The notes: generated by a model not told the origin, from the letters alone. A stretch of 64,000 bases of DNA from Bacillus sp. FJAT-29814 (GCF_001510715.1 NZ_LMTJ01000005.1:548138-612137); one strand, 5' to 3'; positions 55,214 to 64,000 are shown, numbered from the stretch's first letter. Numbers and translations: made by a program.

Positions 55214-56113
55214 GTGGCATATATTATCGAGAATGCCAATATCCTTAAAAACAAAGGGCTGACAACCAGTTCGTTATTAATTGATGGTGACCGTATCGCA
55301 GGAATCAGAAGCAGGTTTAATCGCTATCGACTAATAAAAATGAATTTGGAACCCTTTATTATGAATCCGTCTTATGTCATGCTCAATTCTGTAATCCCCG
55401 CGAATGGCTCCTTTCAAGAAATGAAAAAAAGTATGATTGAACAAGTATTAATAAAGGGGTGCACCACCCTGATTACGTATGCAGCCGTTTCTTTTGAAGA
55501 AGAGTTGGAAGGAAAAATATCTGAGATGGCCACGGCCCTGATTAGCAGCCCGATTGATTTTATCATTGGGATAAAAATTCCGACTCGGCTGATTACCCCC
55601 AGTTTTATCAGAAAATGCAAAAAGGAAAAAATTCCGGCTATATTCGTGGAACTATCAAGCCAAGAAGAAATGACAAAAGTACCATGGGGCTGGATTAGGG
55701 ACGCGTTATTTCCGTATAATTGTCCGCTAATTCCTATTATTTCCACTGATAAAAAGAAGGAAGCGAAGCCCCTTTTGTCGAAATGGAAAGATATTACGAT
55801 GAAAGAAAAAATTCCGGCCATTTATGAAGAAGTTGCCGAAAATCAGCCTTTATCCGTTCCTGTATTAAATAAAATTGGCGTTTATCCAAAAAAAGCAAGT
55901 CTGATGATTGGCTCGGAATTAAGTTACAATTTGTATCGTAAATCAAGAGAAATCATGAATGTTGATGAACTCGAGTTATTTCATTATCATGGTGATAGAC
56001 TTGTTTTAACAATACACAAAGGAAAAATAGTCCGTTCCGGAGCAGAGGTTTTATTTAAGCCTGGATTTGGTGAACATGTAAAGGTGCTAACCCCATCCTA
56101 TTTTTCTTTGTAA
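55214..56113 (+). CDS. Degenerate amidohydrolase-like protein
   Basis: The 299-residue protein has the outline of an amidohydrolase. An N-terminal beta-sandwich strand set (IIENANILKN...LLIDGDRIAGI, 4-32), a barrel-like middle including GCTTLIT (about 82-88), and a C-terminal return to the sandwich (LVLTIHKGKIVRSGAEVLF, about 262-280) can be seen. The metal-binding PGFID-x-H-x-H motif expected near residue 50 is replaced by MNPSYVMLNS, so it probably lacks catalysis. It starts at GTG with AAAGGGTGG upstream. I know no function for it; the fold is inferred from sequence pattern. Confidence 0.7.
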   Translation: MAYIIENANILKNKGLTTSSLLIDGDRIAGIRSRFNRYRLIKMNLEPFIMNPSYVMLNSVIPANGSFQEMKKSMIEQVLIKGCTTLITYAAVSFEEELEGKISEMATALISSPIDFIIGIKIPTRLITPSFIRKCKKEKIPAIFVELSSQEEMTKVPWGWIRDALFPYNCPLIPIISTDKKKEAKPLLSKWKDITMKEKIPAIYEEVAENQPLSVPVLNKIGVYPKKASLMIGSELSYNLYRKSREIMNVDELELFHYHGDRLVLTIHKGKIVRSGAEVLFKPGFGEHVKVLTPSYFSL

Positions 56114-56138
56114 TTTAATGAATTCGAGGTAACGGTCA

Positions 56139-57413
56139 ATGGACAAAATCGATAGAATTATGGCACTGTTGGAAAACGGCCAACATAAAGAGGCCATAGC
56201 TGAATATAATGTTGTATTAAAAAACGGCAAGCCTGAAGAGAAATTCCTGTTGGGAGAGGGATTGTTCCAGTATGGATTCCTTGACGAAGCCAAGGCTCTG
56301 GTTGAAAATTTGCTGGCCATATATCCTGAGGAAGGTGAACTGCTTGTCCTGTTGGCAGAGATTTTAATGGAGGCGAGCGAAGAAGAGAAGGCAATCCTTG
56401 TCCTAGAACGAATTTCCGAGCAAGATACCCATTATGGCCAGGCATTATTGCTGCTAGCTGACCTATATCAAATGCAGGGGCTTTATGAAGTATGTGAAAG
56501 CAAACTGTTGAGGGCAAAGGAACTATTACCCAATGAAATCATTATTGATTTTGCGTTGGGTGAGCTTTACAGTGAACGAGGGGAAATAAGAAAGGCTATG
56601 GAAGCGTATGAAAAGGTATTGGAAGAAACAAATGAAATGGCCGGGATTAACATTCATGGGCGGCTTGCAGAACTGTTAAGCTCCTCAGGTGCTTTTGAAG
56701 AATCACTGGTTTATTATGATAAGGCACTTGAGGAAAAGCTCGAGATTAATATTTTTTTTGGCTATGCCTTTACTGCACTTCAAGCGGGGTATAATCGCAC
56801 TGCCATTGAAAAATTTACTGAATTGAAAGAGCTGGACCCTGAATACCACTCGTTATATTTGTATCTTGCTCAGGCCTATGAACGGGAAGAAGAATTGGAA
56901 AGCAGTTTACAGGCCGTTCAAGAAGGATTGAAACAGGATGAGTTTAATAAAGATTTATTTTACTATGGTGGAAAAATAGCAATTAAACTGGGGAAAATAA
57001 CCGAGGCAGAGCAGTATTTACGTGAGTCTCTCGTTTTGGATCCGGGATTTGCCGAAGCAGCCCACGTCCTAAATCAGTTGTTCCTCCAGCAGGAACGTTA
57101 TGAGGATGTATTGGAATTAATCTCTGAACTGGATGTTATCGAAGATGAAGAGCCGCAGTTTTTATGGGATGCAGCAGTCAGCTGCCACAAGTTGGAGGAA
57201 TATTCACTCGCATCGGACAAATACGAAAGTGCATATACTTTTTTTAATCATAACGAAGACTTTTTGAACGATTATGGATATTTTTTAATTGAGGAAGGAA
57301 AAAAGGGCCGCGCTGCCGAAATTTTTAAACAGCTGCTAAATTTTGATCCAACCAATGACGAATATTTGGATGTGCTTGAACGTTTAACCGATTTGGATGT
57401 AAATGATAAATAA
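56139..57413 (+). CDS. ypiA: Tetratricopeptide-repeat protein YpiA
   Basis: A 424-residue soluble protein built of about ten TPR-like helical repeats, such as [23 protein letters not shown] and [21 protein letters not shown], so a protein-interaction scaffold. It lies between the aromatic cluster and ypiB as in B. subtilis. The start ATG has GAGGTAACGG upstream. The specific partner is unknown. Confidence 0.92.
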   Translation: MDKIDRIMALLENGQHKEAIAEYNVVLKNGKPEEKFLLGEGLFQYGFLDEAKALVENLLAIYPEEGELLVLLAEILMEASEEEKAILVLERISEQDTHYGQALLLLADLYQMQGLYEVCESKLLRAKELLPNEIIIDFALGELYSERGEIRKAMEAYEKVLEETNEMAGINIHGRLAELLSSSGAFEESLVYYDKALEEKLEINIFFGYAFTALQAGYNRTAIEKFTELKELDPEYHSLYLYLAQAYEREEELESSLQAVQEGLKQDEFNKDLFYYGGKIAIKLGKITEAEQYLRESLVLDPGFAEAAHVLNQLFLQQERYEDVLELISELDVIEDEEPQFLWDAAVSCHKLEEYSLASDKYESAYTFFNHNEDFLNDYGYFLIEEGKKGRAAEIFKQLLNFDPTNDEYLDVLERLTDLDVNDK

Positions 57414-57451
57414 AGCTTAAAAAGCTGAATTTGCAGAGGAGGGAAACTTTT

Positions 57452-58018
57452 ATGGCAACCCCTGTTTCTGTCAACGAGAAGAAGGATTTTATTCGCTGGT
57501 TTTTAAATCATTATCAATTAAAAAGAAGAGAATGTGTGTGGATTCTCAATTACTTGATGAGTCATGACCAATTGATGGAAAAGGTTCACTTTGTTGAACA
57601 GGCACAATATTGCCCGCGCGGTTTGATTATGTCAACCCATTGTGTCGATAAAGTCCCGTTCCGCTTCTATAAGGAAAATGTCATGACGACTGACGCCGAG
57701 AAATCCTTTCACGATATCCGCTTAAATCGGGATGAAGACATCTATATCCAATTAAACTTCCATGCCTCCAATCAGGCGCACCAATATGCTGCTGTTCTGG
57801 AGGAGAATCCTTATGTTCCAAAACATCTTCAAGTTAACGAGAAGGATGGAATCATTGCCGAGCAATTTCTTCAAGGTAGCATTGATCGTTTTCAACGCGA
57901 AAAACTGTTAAAAATGATTGATGAGGCGTTGGATAAACAAGACCGTCAGGCATTCCATATGTTAACGGAGAAATTGAATAACCTGACGAAGGCTGAAAAA
58001 AAAGGAAGTTTGCGCTAA
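57452..58018 (+). CDS. ypiB: YpiB family protein (UPF0302)
   Basis: A 188-residue soluble protein with a conserved N-terminal block ([23 protein letters not shown]) and C-terminal [21 protein letters not shown] helix. I choose ATG 57452 after AGAGGAGGGAAA; an upstream in-frame ATG at 57431 precedes it. Co-transcription with ypiA is likely (38-nt gap). In B. subtilis this family has been linked to control of the downstream qcrABC operon, but I cannot confirm it here. Confidence 0.9.
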   Translation: MATPVSVNEKKDFIRWFLNHYQLKRRECVWILNYLMSHDQLMEKVHFVEQAQYCPRGLIMSTHCVDKVPFRFYKENVMTTDAEKSFHDIRLNRDEDIYIQLNFHASNQAHQYAAVLEENPYVPKHLQVNEKDGIIAEQFLQGSIDRFQREKLLKMIDEALDKQDRQAFHMLTEKLNNLTKAEKKGSLR

Positions 58019-58032
58019 GCAAACTTCTTTTT
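58004..58032 (+). terminator. Terminator of ypiA-ypiB
   Basis: GAAGTTTG/CAAACTTC stem overlapping the ypiB stop codon, then TTTTT. Confidence 0.75.
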
Positions 58033-58121
58033 ACGTTAGTTTTAAAGAGCACTTTTTCTTTTTAGTTTTTGGAGATAATGATATTATAGTAGGAGTGATA
58101 TATAAAGGATAGGTGCAAAAT

Positions 58122-58598
58122 ATGAAATGGATACCACGAGAGATTGAAACATACCTTTCCGCCAAGGAATATGTCGATACGGCTGTTGTACCCTTATATT
58201 CTGTTGACATAGGCGGACAAATGAAAGAATCGGCGGAAGCGGCAGAATTTATAACCTTACTGACAAGTTACCTGGAACGGCAATTTACCGGAAGACTTCT
58301 ACTATTCCCGCCATTTACATACTTAACTAAAGATGCTGGCGAAGTTGTTTCACAAAAATTGCAAGCATGGGAAACCGAGATTGCGGGTGCAGGATTTAAA
58401 CATATCTTTTATATTACCTGTGATTTGGAGTGGCGAAACCATGAGGAGGAACTGAATGGTACCGTCATTTGGCTTCCATCTATGCCGTTTGAAGGAATGA
58501 ATGATTCCCAAAAAGTGACTGTCATTGATCGCCAGGTAAAGCAGCTGCTAGGTCTCTTTACGAAAAAATGGCATGAAAATTCATTAAACAATTCATAA
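58122..58598 (+). CDS. ypiF: YpiF family protein (DUF2487)
   Basis: A 158-residue soluble protein directly upstream of qcrA, as in B. subtilis. No catalytic motif is visible to me. I choose ATG 58122 (MKWIPREIETYL) since AAGGATAGG precedes it; GTG 58113 is an alternative. A weak hairpin at 58597-58620 and a separate promoter suggest that qcrABC is transcribed on its own. Confidence 0.86.
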   Translation: MKWIPREIETYLSAKEYVDTAVVPLYSVDIGGQMKESAEAAEFITLLTSYLERQFTGRLLLFPPFTYLTKDAGEVVSQKLQAWETEIAGAGFKHIFYITCDLEWRNHEEELNGTVIWLPSMPFEGMNDSQKVTVIDRQVKQLLGLFTKKWHENSLNNS

Positions 58599-58620
58599 TA
58601 CTTATTTTTAAAATAGTATT
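58597..58620 (+). terminator. Possible terminator of ypiF
   Basis: AATACTTATTTTT/AAAATAGTATT, an AT-only stem just after the stop codon. Confidence 0.35.
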
Positions 58621-58624
58621 GATA

Positions 58625-58653
58625 TTGACCTTGCTGGAAGATTGATATATCAT
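58625..58653 (+). promoter_or_regulatory. Candidate sigma-A promoter for qcrABC
   Basis: TTGACC (58625-58630) and TATCAT (58648-58653) are 17 bp apart, 75 bp before qcrA. Confidence 0.5.
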
Positions 58654-58727
58654 TGTTATGTCCTAGTTTTATATGTGTATATTTATGTCCGCTGGACTTA
58701 AATTTATGAACAGAGGGGGGGATAAGC

Positions 58728-59231
58728 ATGAGCAAAGAGCGCGTTTCAAGACGTCAATTCTTAAGCTACACATTAACAGGCGTTGGCGGTTTCATGGCTG
58801 CAGGGATGTTAATGCCAATGGTTAGATTTGCTGTTGATCCTGTATTAAGAGCTGAGGAAGGCGGAGATTTCATCGCCACAAGCCAAAAGGTAGCAGACCT
58901 GACTGACAAACCAGTACGGGTTGACTTTACCTTTAAGCAAAAGGATGCCTGGTATGAGTCCGAGGTTACTAATACTGCCTGGGTTTATAAGGAAGGGGAT
59001 AAGATTGTAGCCCTGTCTCCTGTTTGTAAGCATCTGGGCTGTACGGTTAACTGGGGGGGCGATAAAGAGCATCCCGATCAATTCTTCTGCCCGTGTCACT
59101 ATGGCCGGTATACAAAGGATGGAACAAACGTTAAAGGCACACCGCCTTTAGCACCACTTGATGTATATCCATACAAAGAAAAAGACGGTTTCCTTTATTT
59201 AGGTAAAGCTAAACCACGGAAGGAGGCGTAA
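58728..59231 (+). CDS. qcrA: Menaquinol:cytochrome c reductase Rieske subunit QcrA
   Basis: QcrA carries the Rieske [2Fe-2S] cluster of the bc complex. A twin-arginine-like N-terminus (SRRQFLS) precedes a membrane anchor (about 11-35). Cluster ligands are C100 and H102 (CKHLGC) and C121 and H124 (CPCHYG), with a disulfide between C105 and C123. It has 167 residues, with a strong GAGGGGGG ribosome-binding site. qcrB starts 4 nt after its stop. Confidence 0.97.
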   Translation: MSKERVSRRQFLSYTLTGVGGFMAAGMLMPMVRFAVDPVLRAEEGGDFIATSQKVADLTDKPVRVDFTFKQKDAWYESEVTNTAWVYKEGDKIVALSPVCKHLGCTVNWGGDKEHPDQFFCPCHYGRYTKDGTNVKGTPPLAPLDVYPYKEKDGFLYLGKAKPRKEA

Positions 59232-59234
59232 TCA

Positions 59235-59909
59235 TTGTTAAACAAAATTTACGATTGGGTAGATGAACGTTTAGATATTACGCCTATGTGGCGCGATATC
59301 GCAGACCATGAGGTACCTGAGCATGTTAACCCTGCACATCATTTTTCAGCGTTTGTATACTGCTTTGGCGGTCTGACTTTCTTCATTACCGTTATTCAAA
59401 TTCTTTCCGGTATGTTTTTGACCATGTATTATGTACCGGATATCAAAAATGCATGGGAATCAGTATTTTATCTGCAAAACCAGGTTGCTTTCGGACAAAT
59501 TGTCCGCGGTATGCACCACTGGGGGGCAAGTCTAGTTATTGTAATGATGTTTTTACATACACTACGCGTCTTTTTCCAAGGTGCTTATAAAAAACCTCGT
59601 GAACTAAACTGGATTGTCGGAGTACTCATCTTCTTCGTCATGCTAGGATTAGGGTTGACAGGTTACCTGCTTCCATGGGATATGAAAGCGCTATTTGCAA
59701 CAAAAGTTACACTGCAAATTGTAGAATCAGTTCCTTTTGCGGGTCCTTACCTTAAAACATTAATGGCAGGTCACGAACACATAGTTGGCGCGCAAACTTT
59801 ATCACGTTTCTTTGCAATCCACGTATTCTTCTTGCCTGCGGTATTATTTGGATTAATGGCTGCACACTTTGTGATGATTCGCAGACAGGGTATTTCAGGA
59901 CCACTATGA
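59235..59909 (+). CDS. qcrB: Menaquinol:cytochrome c reductase cytochrome b subunit QcrB
   Basis: QcrB is the b6-type cytochrome b with four membrane helices. Cys43 (VYCFGG) is the residue that, in Bacillus QcrB and plastid cytochrome b6, binds an extra haem covalently. Haem-ligating His residues lie in GMHHWGA, HTLRVFF and RFFAIHVFF. It has 224 residues and starts at TTG after AAGGAGGCG. Confidence 0.96.
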   Translation: MLNKIYDWVDERLDITPMWRDIADHEVPEHVNPAHHFSAFVYCFGGLTFFITVIQILSGMFLTMYYVPDIKNAWESVFYLQNQVAFGQIVRGMHHWGASLVIVMMFLHTLRVFFQGAYKKPRELNWIVGVLIFFVMLGLGLTGYLLPWDMKALFATKVTLQIVESVPFAGPYLKTLMAGHEHIVGAQTLSRFFAIHVFFLPAVLFGLMAAHFVMIRRQGISGPL

Positions 59910-59974
59910 TCTAATGATTAGTTGGAATTGTACGATTTTTCTCATTACTGCGGAAAAAGGAGGGGGATTGCTCG

Positions 59975-60748
59975 ATGCATCGCGGTAAAGGTATGAAGTT
60001 TGTAGGCGACTCACGTGTAGTGGCGCCTGAATTGCGAAAAAAAATGCTTCCGAAAGACTACTCGGAATACCCTGGTAAAACAGAGGCGTTCTGGCCTAAC
60101 TTCCTGTTAAAAGAATGGATGGTAGGGGCAGTATTCCTTGTCGGATATTTATGTTTGACTATTGCACATCCAAGCCCGCTTGAAAGAATAGCGGATCCGA
60201 CTGATACAGGATATATTCCATTACCAGACTGGTATTTCTTATTCTTATATCAATTGCTTAAATATACCTATGCTTCCGGTCCATATACAGTGGTAGGTGC
60301 GATGGTTATTCCGGGTCTTGCATTTGGTGCCCTGTTATTGGCGCCGTTTCTTGACCGCGGACCGGAGCGCCGTCCAAGCAAACGACCATTGGCAACGGGA
60401 TTTATGCTATTGGCGATTGCCGCTATCACCTTTTTAACCTGGCAATCTGTTGCAACTCATGACTGGGAGGCAGCGGAGCGACAAGGGCAAATCGTTGAAA
60501 AAGTGGAAGTCGACAAAAGTGCAGAAGGTTACAAGATTGCCAGTGAAAATACATGTCTCACATGTCATGGCGACAGCTTCCAAGGTGGGTCTGCAGGACC
60601 TAACTTAACAAATGTTCAGTTAAAACCTGAGGAAATTGCCAAAATCGCTAAAGAAGGTAAAGGCAAAATGCCAGCAGGCGTCTTTAAGGGTGATGACGAA
60701 CAGCTGAAAAAGCTTTCTGAATTTATTGCAGGCCTTAGCAAAAAATAA
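59975..60748 (+). CDS. qcrC: Menaquinol:cytochrome c reductase cytochrome b/c subunit QcrC
   Basis: QcrC is a fusion: an N-terminal subunit-IV-like part with three membrane helices (about 48-65, 103-125 and 140-158) and a C-terminal c-type cytochrome domain. The haem-binding motif is C194-L-T-C197-H198, with an axial Met in KGKMPAGVF. The length of 257 residues is normal. It needs the ResABC system encoded earlier in the window. It ends the qcr operon. Confidence 0.96.
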   Translation: MHRGKGMKFVGDSRVVAPELRKKMLPKDYSEYPGKTEAFWPNFLLKEWMVGAVFLVGYLCLTIAHPSPLERIADPTDTGYIPLPDWYFLFLYQLLKYTYASGPYTVVGAMVIPGLAFGALLLAPFLDRGPERRPSKRPLATGFMLLAIAAITFLTWQSVATHDWEAAERQGQIVEKVEVDKSAEGYKIASENTCLTCHGDSFQGGSAGPNLTNVQLKPEEIAKIAKEGKGKMPAGVFKGDDEQLKKLSEFIAGLSKK

Positions 60749-60763
60749 TCGAGATAAATGTAA

Positions 60764-60866
60764 ACTCGCCGACTGGCGAGTCCGTTAGGACGAAGACAGA
60801 GGCGTAGTTGAATTTATGCGACACAAGAAAGTATAAAATTTGTAAAATTTTATACTTTCTTTTTAG
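60764..60866 (+). other. Structured intergenic segment after qcrC
   Basis: Hairpin ACTCGCC/GGCGAGT (loop GACT) at 60764-60781 is followed by an overlapping GTCC/GGAC hairpin (loop GTTA) at 60780-60791. A spacer comes next, then a long AT-rich hairpin AAAGTATAAAATTT/AAATTTTATACTTT (60825-60865) ending in TTTTT. The last is a terminator; the first part is unexplained. Confidence 0.55.
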
Positions 60867-60868
60867 CT

Positions 60869-60899
60869 AAAAAGCTGACGGGTACTCGTCAGCTTTTTT
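60869..60899 (+). terminator. Second terminator between qcrC and ypjA
   Basis: AAAAGCTGACG/CGTCAGCTTTTTT, 11-bp stem, 23 nt before the ypjA start codon. Confidence 0.75.
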
Positions 60900-60921
60900 G
60901 GTTAAAGGAAGGAGTGTTTAT

Positions 60922-61515
60922 GTGCGCTGGATTTATCCTATTCTTGCGAATCGGTCGATTTTATGGTTATTACTGATTGTTAATATCGCAGGAACCATTT
61001 ATGGCTATTATTGGTATGGCTGGCAGCTGAAGAAAACCCCAGCCATCTTTTTGCCCTTTGTACCAGACAGTCCAACAGCAAGTCTGTTTTTTGTATTGGT
61101 ACTGATTGCTTTTTTACTTAAGAAAAACTGGCCGCTGCTAGAAGCGCTGGCGATTGTCACTCTCTTCAAATATGGCATCTGGGCTGTCGTGATGAATATC
61201 CTCGTGTTTATTGTCCAGGGGAGCCTGGACCCAGTCGGTTTCATGCTAATTCTCTCACATTTTGCGATGGCTGTGGAGGGGCTGCTTTATGCACCGTTTT
61301 ATCGGATAAAGATCAAGCATTTACTGATTGCTTCTATTTGGACTTTACATAACGATATCATTGATTACGTTTTTTTCATGTTACCTAGCTATCATATGCT
61401 GGACAAGTTTATACCACAGATTGGCTATTTTACGTTCTGGCTATCACTCGTTTCGATTGGAATTGCCTACTACTTAGTCGTGAGGAAAAATCGGTTTAAA
61501 TTGGAAATTAACTAG
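60922..61515 (+). CDS. ypjA: YpjA family membrane protein (DUF1405)
   Basis: A 197-residue protein with about six membrane helices and no obvious enzymatic motif. I choose GTG 60922 (MRWIYPILANRS) because AAGGAAGGAG lies 10 nt upstream; an earlier TTG at 60898 falls in the terminator. It follows qcrC as in B. subtilis. Function unknown. Confidence 0.87.
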   Translation: MRWIYPILANRSILWLLLIVNIAGTIYGYYWYGWQLKKTPAIFLPFVPDSPTASLFFVLVLIAFLLKKNWPLLEALAIVTLFKYGIWAVVMNILVFIVQGSLDPVGFMLILSHFAMAVEGLLYAPFYRIKIKHLLIASIWTLHNDIIDYVFFMLPSYHMLDKFIPQIGYFTFWLSLVSIGIAYYLVVRKNRFKLEIN

Positions 61516-61589
61516 ATTTGATAGAAATCATGGTCTAACCTTGTCCACCCCTTCATACATTTTATTAGTACCGAAAGGGGGGACAAGGA

Positions 61590-62384
61590 TTGAAATTAAG
61601 GCGGTTCCTTTTATTTGCAATGATCTTTTTGCTTATTCCCATCTCAGTAAATGCTCAAACTCAATCACCTATTGAGAGGCTTGATGATATTTCAGATGAG
61701 GCTCTCCAGATGGTAAAGTTTCATAGATATGAGGATGCAAAAAAACTGCTCGATTATTTTTCTAATCAATTTAAAACAGTGACAGGTACAGAGCGGAAAT
61801 TAACCCTTGATGAGGTGAGGATTATAACCACGTCGCATGATGAAGCAATGGAAGCGGCGGTTAGTCCTGACATGAAGCATGAGGAACGAATCAATAAACT
61901 GACAAAGTTCCGCCTTGTCATAGATGCCATCACCACCAGCCATCAGCCATTGTGGACCGAAATGGAAGACCAAATTATGATGGCATTCCATCAGGCAAAA
62001 GAAGCCGCGGTAAATGGTGATTCAGCCCATTTTCATTCAAACTTTAATACTTTTTTATCCTTATATAATGTCATTTATCCTAGTATGAAAATTGATGTGC
62101 CAGTAGAAAATATACAAAGATTAGATGCCCGGATTAAATTTATCGATGAATACCGCTCGCAGGTATTAACTGATTTGGAGGGACAGCAGGAACTGGACAA
62201 CCTTGATCAGGATTTGAAAAATCTTTTTTCCAATATTGAAGATGATGAAGCGGACCCATCACTATGGTGGGTAATCATTTCAACCGGAAGCATTATTATC
62301 GCCACTCTATCGTATGTCGGCTGGAGAAAATACAAGGGTGAAAAAGACATGAGGAAGGATTGGTCTAGAGAGCATAAAGATTGA
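61590..62384 (+). CDS. ypjB: Sporulation protein YpjB
   Basis: The 264-residue protein has a signal peptide (about 1-22, ending in NAQ), a helical extracytoplasmic domain and a C-terminal membrane helix (about 224-243, WWVIISTGSIIIATLSYVGW), with a short basic tail inside. YpjB is a sporulation-control protein in B. subtilis; the mechanism is unclear. It starts at TTG after GGGGGGACAAGG. Confidence 0.9.
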   Translation: MKLRRFLLFAMIFLLIPISVNAQTQSPIERLDDISDEALQMVKFHRYEDAKKLLDYFSNQFKTVTGTERKLTLDEVRIITTSHDEAMEAAVSPDMKHEERINKLTKFRLVIDAITTSHQPLWTEMEDQIMMAFHQAKEAAVNGDSAHFHSNFNTFLSLYNVIYPSMKIDVPVENIQRLDARIKFIDEYRSQVLTDLEGQQELDNLDQDLKNLFSNIEDDEADPSLWWVIISTGSIIIATLSYVGWRKYKGEKDMRKDWSREHKD

Positions 62385-62443
62385 CTCTGGTCTGGCGGCT
62401 TTACTAAAATGTTATACAACAAGAGCTCCAAGGAGGTTTCATT

Positions 62444-63124
62444 ATGCTGTTTTTACTTTATTTTGCTGTCATCGTGCTGATACCTTTATGGGCCCAAATG
62501 AAAGTAAAAGGCACATTTAGAAAGTATTCCCAGGTCCCTACATCGACACATCGCCGCGGTGCTGAAGTAGCCAGAGAAATATTGAACGCAAACGGGTTGT
62601 TTCATGTGGGTGTTGAGGAAGGGCGCGGGTTTTTAAGTGACCATTATGATCCCCGTACAAAAACGGTTCGGTTGTCTCCGGAAAATTATCATGGACATTC
62701 GATTGCAGCTGCTGCAGTTGCGGCCCATGAAGTCGGACATGCCATTCAAGACGGTGAAGGATATGCGTTTTTACGGTTTCGCCATGCGCTTGTTCCCGTC
62801 GCAAACTTGGGTTCAAATGCTTCATGGATCCTGATTATGTTAGGGATAGTATTTCATGCTAGCGGCATGTTGTTATTAGGAATTATCTTTATGGCGGCAG
62901 CCGTCCTATTTCAAGTGGTCACACTGCCGGTTGAATTTAATGCATCAAGCCGCGCAATGGATCAGGTTATTTCACATGGTCTTATTGCCAATCGTGAAGA
63001 ACGGGAGGCCCGCAAAGTTTTAAACGCAGCAGCCTTGACCTATGTGGCCGCTGCCGCTGTAGCCGTTCTTGAATTGTTAAGACTGGTGTTGATCTTTACA
63101 GGAATGAATAGGAGCGAGGACTAA
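62444..63124 (+). CDS. Neutral zinc metallopeptidase (YugP-like)
   Basis: This membrane metallopeptidase has H95-E96-x-x-H99 (AAHEVGHA) with metal-binding His residues, four to five membrane helices and 226 residues. It resembles the YugP family. In B. subtilis yugP is elsewhere, so I leave the symbol blank. AAGGAGG precedes the ATG. Substrate unknown. Confidence 0.9.
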   Translation: MLFLLYFAVIVLIPLWAQMKVKGTFRKYSQVPTSTHRRGAEVAREILNANGLFHVGVEEGRGFLSDHYDPRTKTVRLSPENYHGHSIAAAAVAAHEVGHAIQDGEGYAFLRFRHALVPVANLGSNASWILIMLGIVFHASGMLLLGIIFMAAAVLFQVVTLPVEFNASSRAMDQVISHGLIANREEREARKVLNAAALTYVAAAAVAVLELLRLVLIFTGMNRSED

Positions 63125-63150
63125 AAAAGACGCAAATTGCGTCTTTTTTT
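63123..63150. terminator. Bidirectional terminator
   Basis: AAAAAAGACGCAA/TTGCGTCTTTTTTT sits between the convergent metallopeptidase and YitT-family genes and is U-rich on both strands. Confidence 0.9.
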
Positions 63151-63154
63151 GCTT

Positions 63155-64000
63155 CTATTCCGTTATCGGCATTTTATTTTCATCAAGGGTAAAGCCTTCG
63201 CCAAGAACATCATGGACAATGGAAATCGAGATAAATGCATGAGGGTCGACAGAGGTGATGATCGTTTTTAACCGCATGATTTCATTTTTGGCGACAACAC
63301 AATACAGAACATCCCGTTCTCTTTTTGTATAGAAACCATAGCTCCTCAGTGCAGTTACGCCGCGATCCATTTCTTCCATGATTTTTTGGGCTATTTGCTC
63401 ATTTTTTTCAGATATAATCATGGCACCCCGTGCCGAATAGGCTCCTTCTTGAATAAAATCTATCACCTTTGCCCCGACAAAGACAGCCACAAGGGTGTAC
63501 ATCGCCTGTTTATAATTTAGATATGTCAGTAAGGACAAAGTAATGACGCATGCATCAAAAATAAAAAAGGTTTTTCCTATGTTCCAGCCAATAAACTTTT
63601 GCACCAATCTGGCGATAATGTCTACACCACCAGTTGTACCGCCGTAACGGAAAATAATCCCGAGGCCAATTCCGGCAAACACACCGGCAAATAATGCAGC
63701 AAGAGCCAAATCATGTTCTAGTGGCATTACAATTGAATACCGCTGGAAAATCCATAAAAAAATGGAAACCCCGATCGTTCCAATGATTGTATAGAAAAAA
63801 GCATTACGGCCTAACCATTTCCATCCCAGAAAAAATAAAGGGATATTAAGAATCAAGTTGCTATAGGAAGGGTCCCATTTCCACAAGAAATAAAGCAGAA
63901 GTGTGATTCCTGTAAATCCTCCTTCCGCAAGCTTGTTTTGCATATTAAAATGAACCAGGCCAAAAGAAAATATGGCAGTACCCAATAATATAAATAAAAT
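63155..64000 (-). CDS. ypjC: YitT family membrane protein YpjC, 5' end outside window
   Basis: This partial gene reads off the window end: the frame stays open to base 64000, so the start lies further right. The visible 282 codons show five to six membrane helices, including the conserved GIGLGIIFRYGGTTGGVDIIA, then a C-terminal cytoplasmic DUF2179-like domain (GAMIISEKNEQIAQKIM...GVTALRSYGFY). Function unknown; the family resembles transporters. It lies next to ypjB as ypjC does in B. subtilis. Confidence 0.88.
   Translation of the reverse strand: MLFILLGTAIFSFGLVHFNMQNKLAEGGFTGITLLLYFLWKWDPSYSNLILNIPLFFLGWKWLGRNAFFYTIIGTIGVSIFLWIFQRYSIVMPLEHDLALAALFAGVFAGIGLGIIFRYGGTTGGVDIIARLVQKFIGWNIGKTFFIFDACVITLSLLTYLNYKQAMYTLVAVFVGAKVIDFIQEGAYSARGAMIISEKNEQIAQKIMEEMDRGVTALRSYGFYTKRERDVLYCVVAKNEIMRLKTIITSVDPHAFISISIVHDVLGEGFTLDENKMPITE

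Noticed and set aside
60771-60800. Hammerhead-ribozyme-like string (CTGGCGA, GTCC-GTTA-GGAC, GAA)
   Set aside because: The conserved core would need CUGANGA and GAAA. Here A6 is G, the GAAA position reads GAAG, and no stem I or III partner is visible.

Overview
The window is core chromosome of a spore-forming, low-GC Gram-positive rod of the family Bacillaceae. Gene content and order track the Bacillus subtilis scpA-to-ypjC region almost gene for gene, including the sporulation genes dacB, spmAB, cotJABC, sleB-ypeB, spoIVA and ypjB. The genus cannot be fixed from sequence alone. Most neighbours are conserved core genes, and I see no phage, plasmid, CRISPR array or defence island. The novelty here is small-scale: repeats, structured intergenic regions, missing genes and one degenerate enzyme.

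Layout. 0.1-2.3 kb: a YjcZ-type small spore protein (minus strand), scpA-scpB (chromosome condensation) and an unrecognised ORF whose stop codon lies in a mobile repeat. 2.5-16.4 kb: ypuI, an iron/manganese superoxide dismutase, dacB-spmA-spmB, rluB, resABC-resDE (cytochrome c maturation and respiratory control), sigX-rsiX, and a secreted M23/LysM protein. 16.5-25.9 kb: FMN riboswitch-ribU, ferredoxin (minus), ypbB-recS-ypbD-ypbE, ypbF, cotJABC (minus), a CBS/ACT protein, ypbG and mecB. 26.1-32.7 kb: gudB, bdr (ypdA), ansA, prsW, sleB-ypeB, ypfB. 32.8-42.9 kb: cmk, plsC, ypfD, fni, ypzI (minus), yphA, der, gpsA, yphE, yphF, spoIVA. 43.1-54.1 kb: hbs, folE-mtrB, hepS-menG-hepT, ndk, and the aroF-aroB-aroH-hisC-tyrA-aroE aromatic cluster, which lacks the trp genes found there in B. 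subtilis. 54.1-55.2 kb: a repeat-rich island with a dead IS1182-family transposase between inverted repeats. 55.2-64 kb: a degenerate amidohydrolase-like gene, ypiA-ypiB-ypiF, qcrABC (menaquinol:cytochrome c reductase), ypjA, ypjB, a zinc metallopeptidase and a YitT-family membrane protein (minus) running off the window end.

How it fits together. Menaquinone synthesis (HepS/HepT heptaprenyl synthase, MenG), the bc complex (QcrABC), cytochrome c assembly (ResABC) and its regulators (ResDE) form a respiratory theme. The aro/tyr/his genes feed chorismate into aromatic amino acids. Sporulation genes are interspersed and carry sigma-E-like promoters where I could find them.

Most useful second-look items: two copies of a 157-bp TTTAT-flanked palindromic element (bcr1-like); a three-copy tandem-hairpin module; the trp-less aromatic operon with an intact TRAP gene; empty cheR and ypfA slots; a metal-site-less amidohydrolase homologue; two cre-like sites before gudB; a hairpin overlapping the mecB ribosome-binding site; a 20-bp palindrome in the ferredoxin leader; and a structured region after qcrC.
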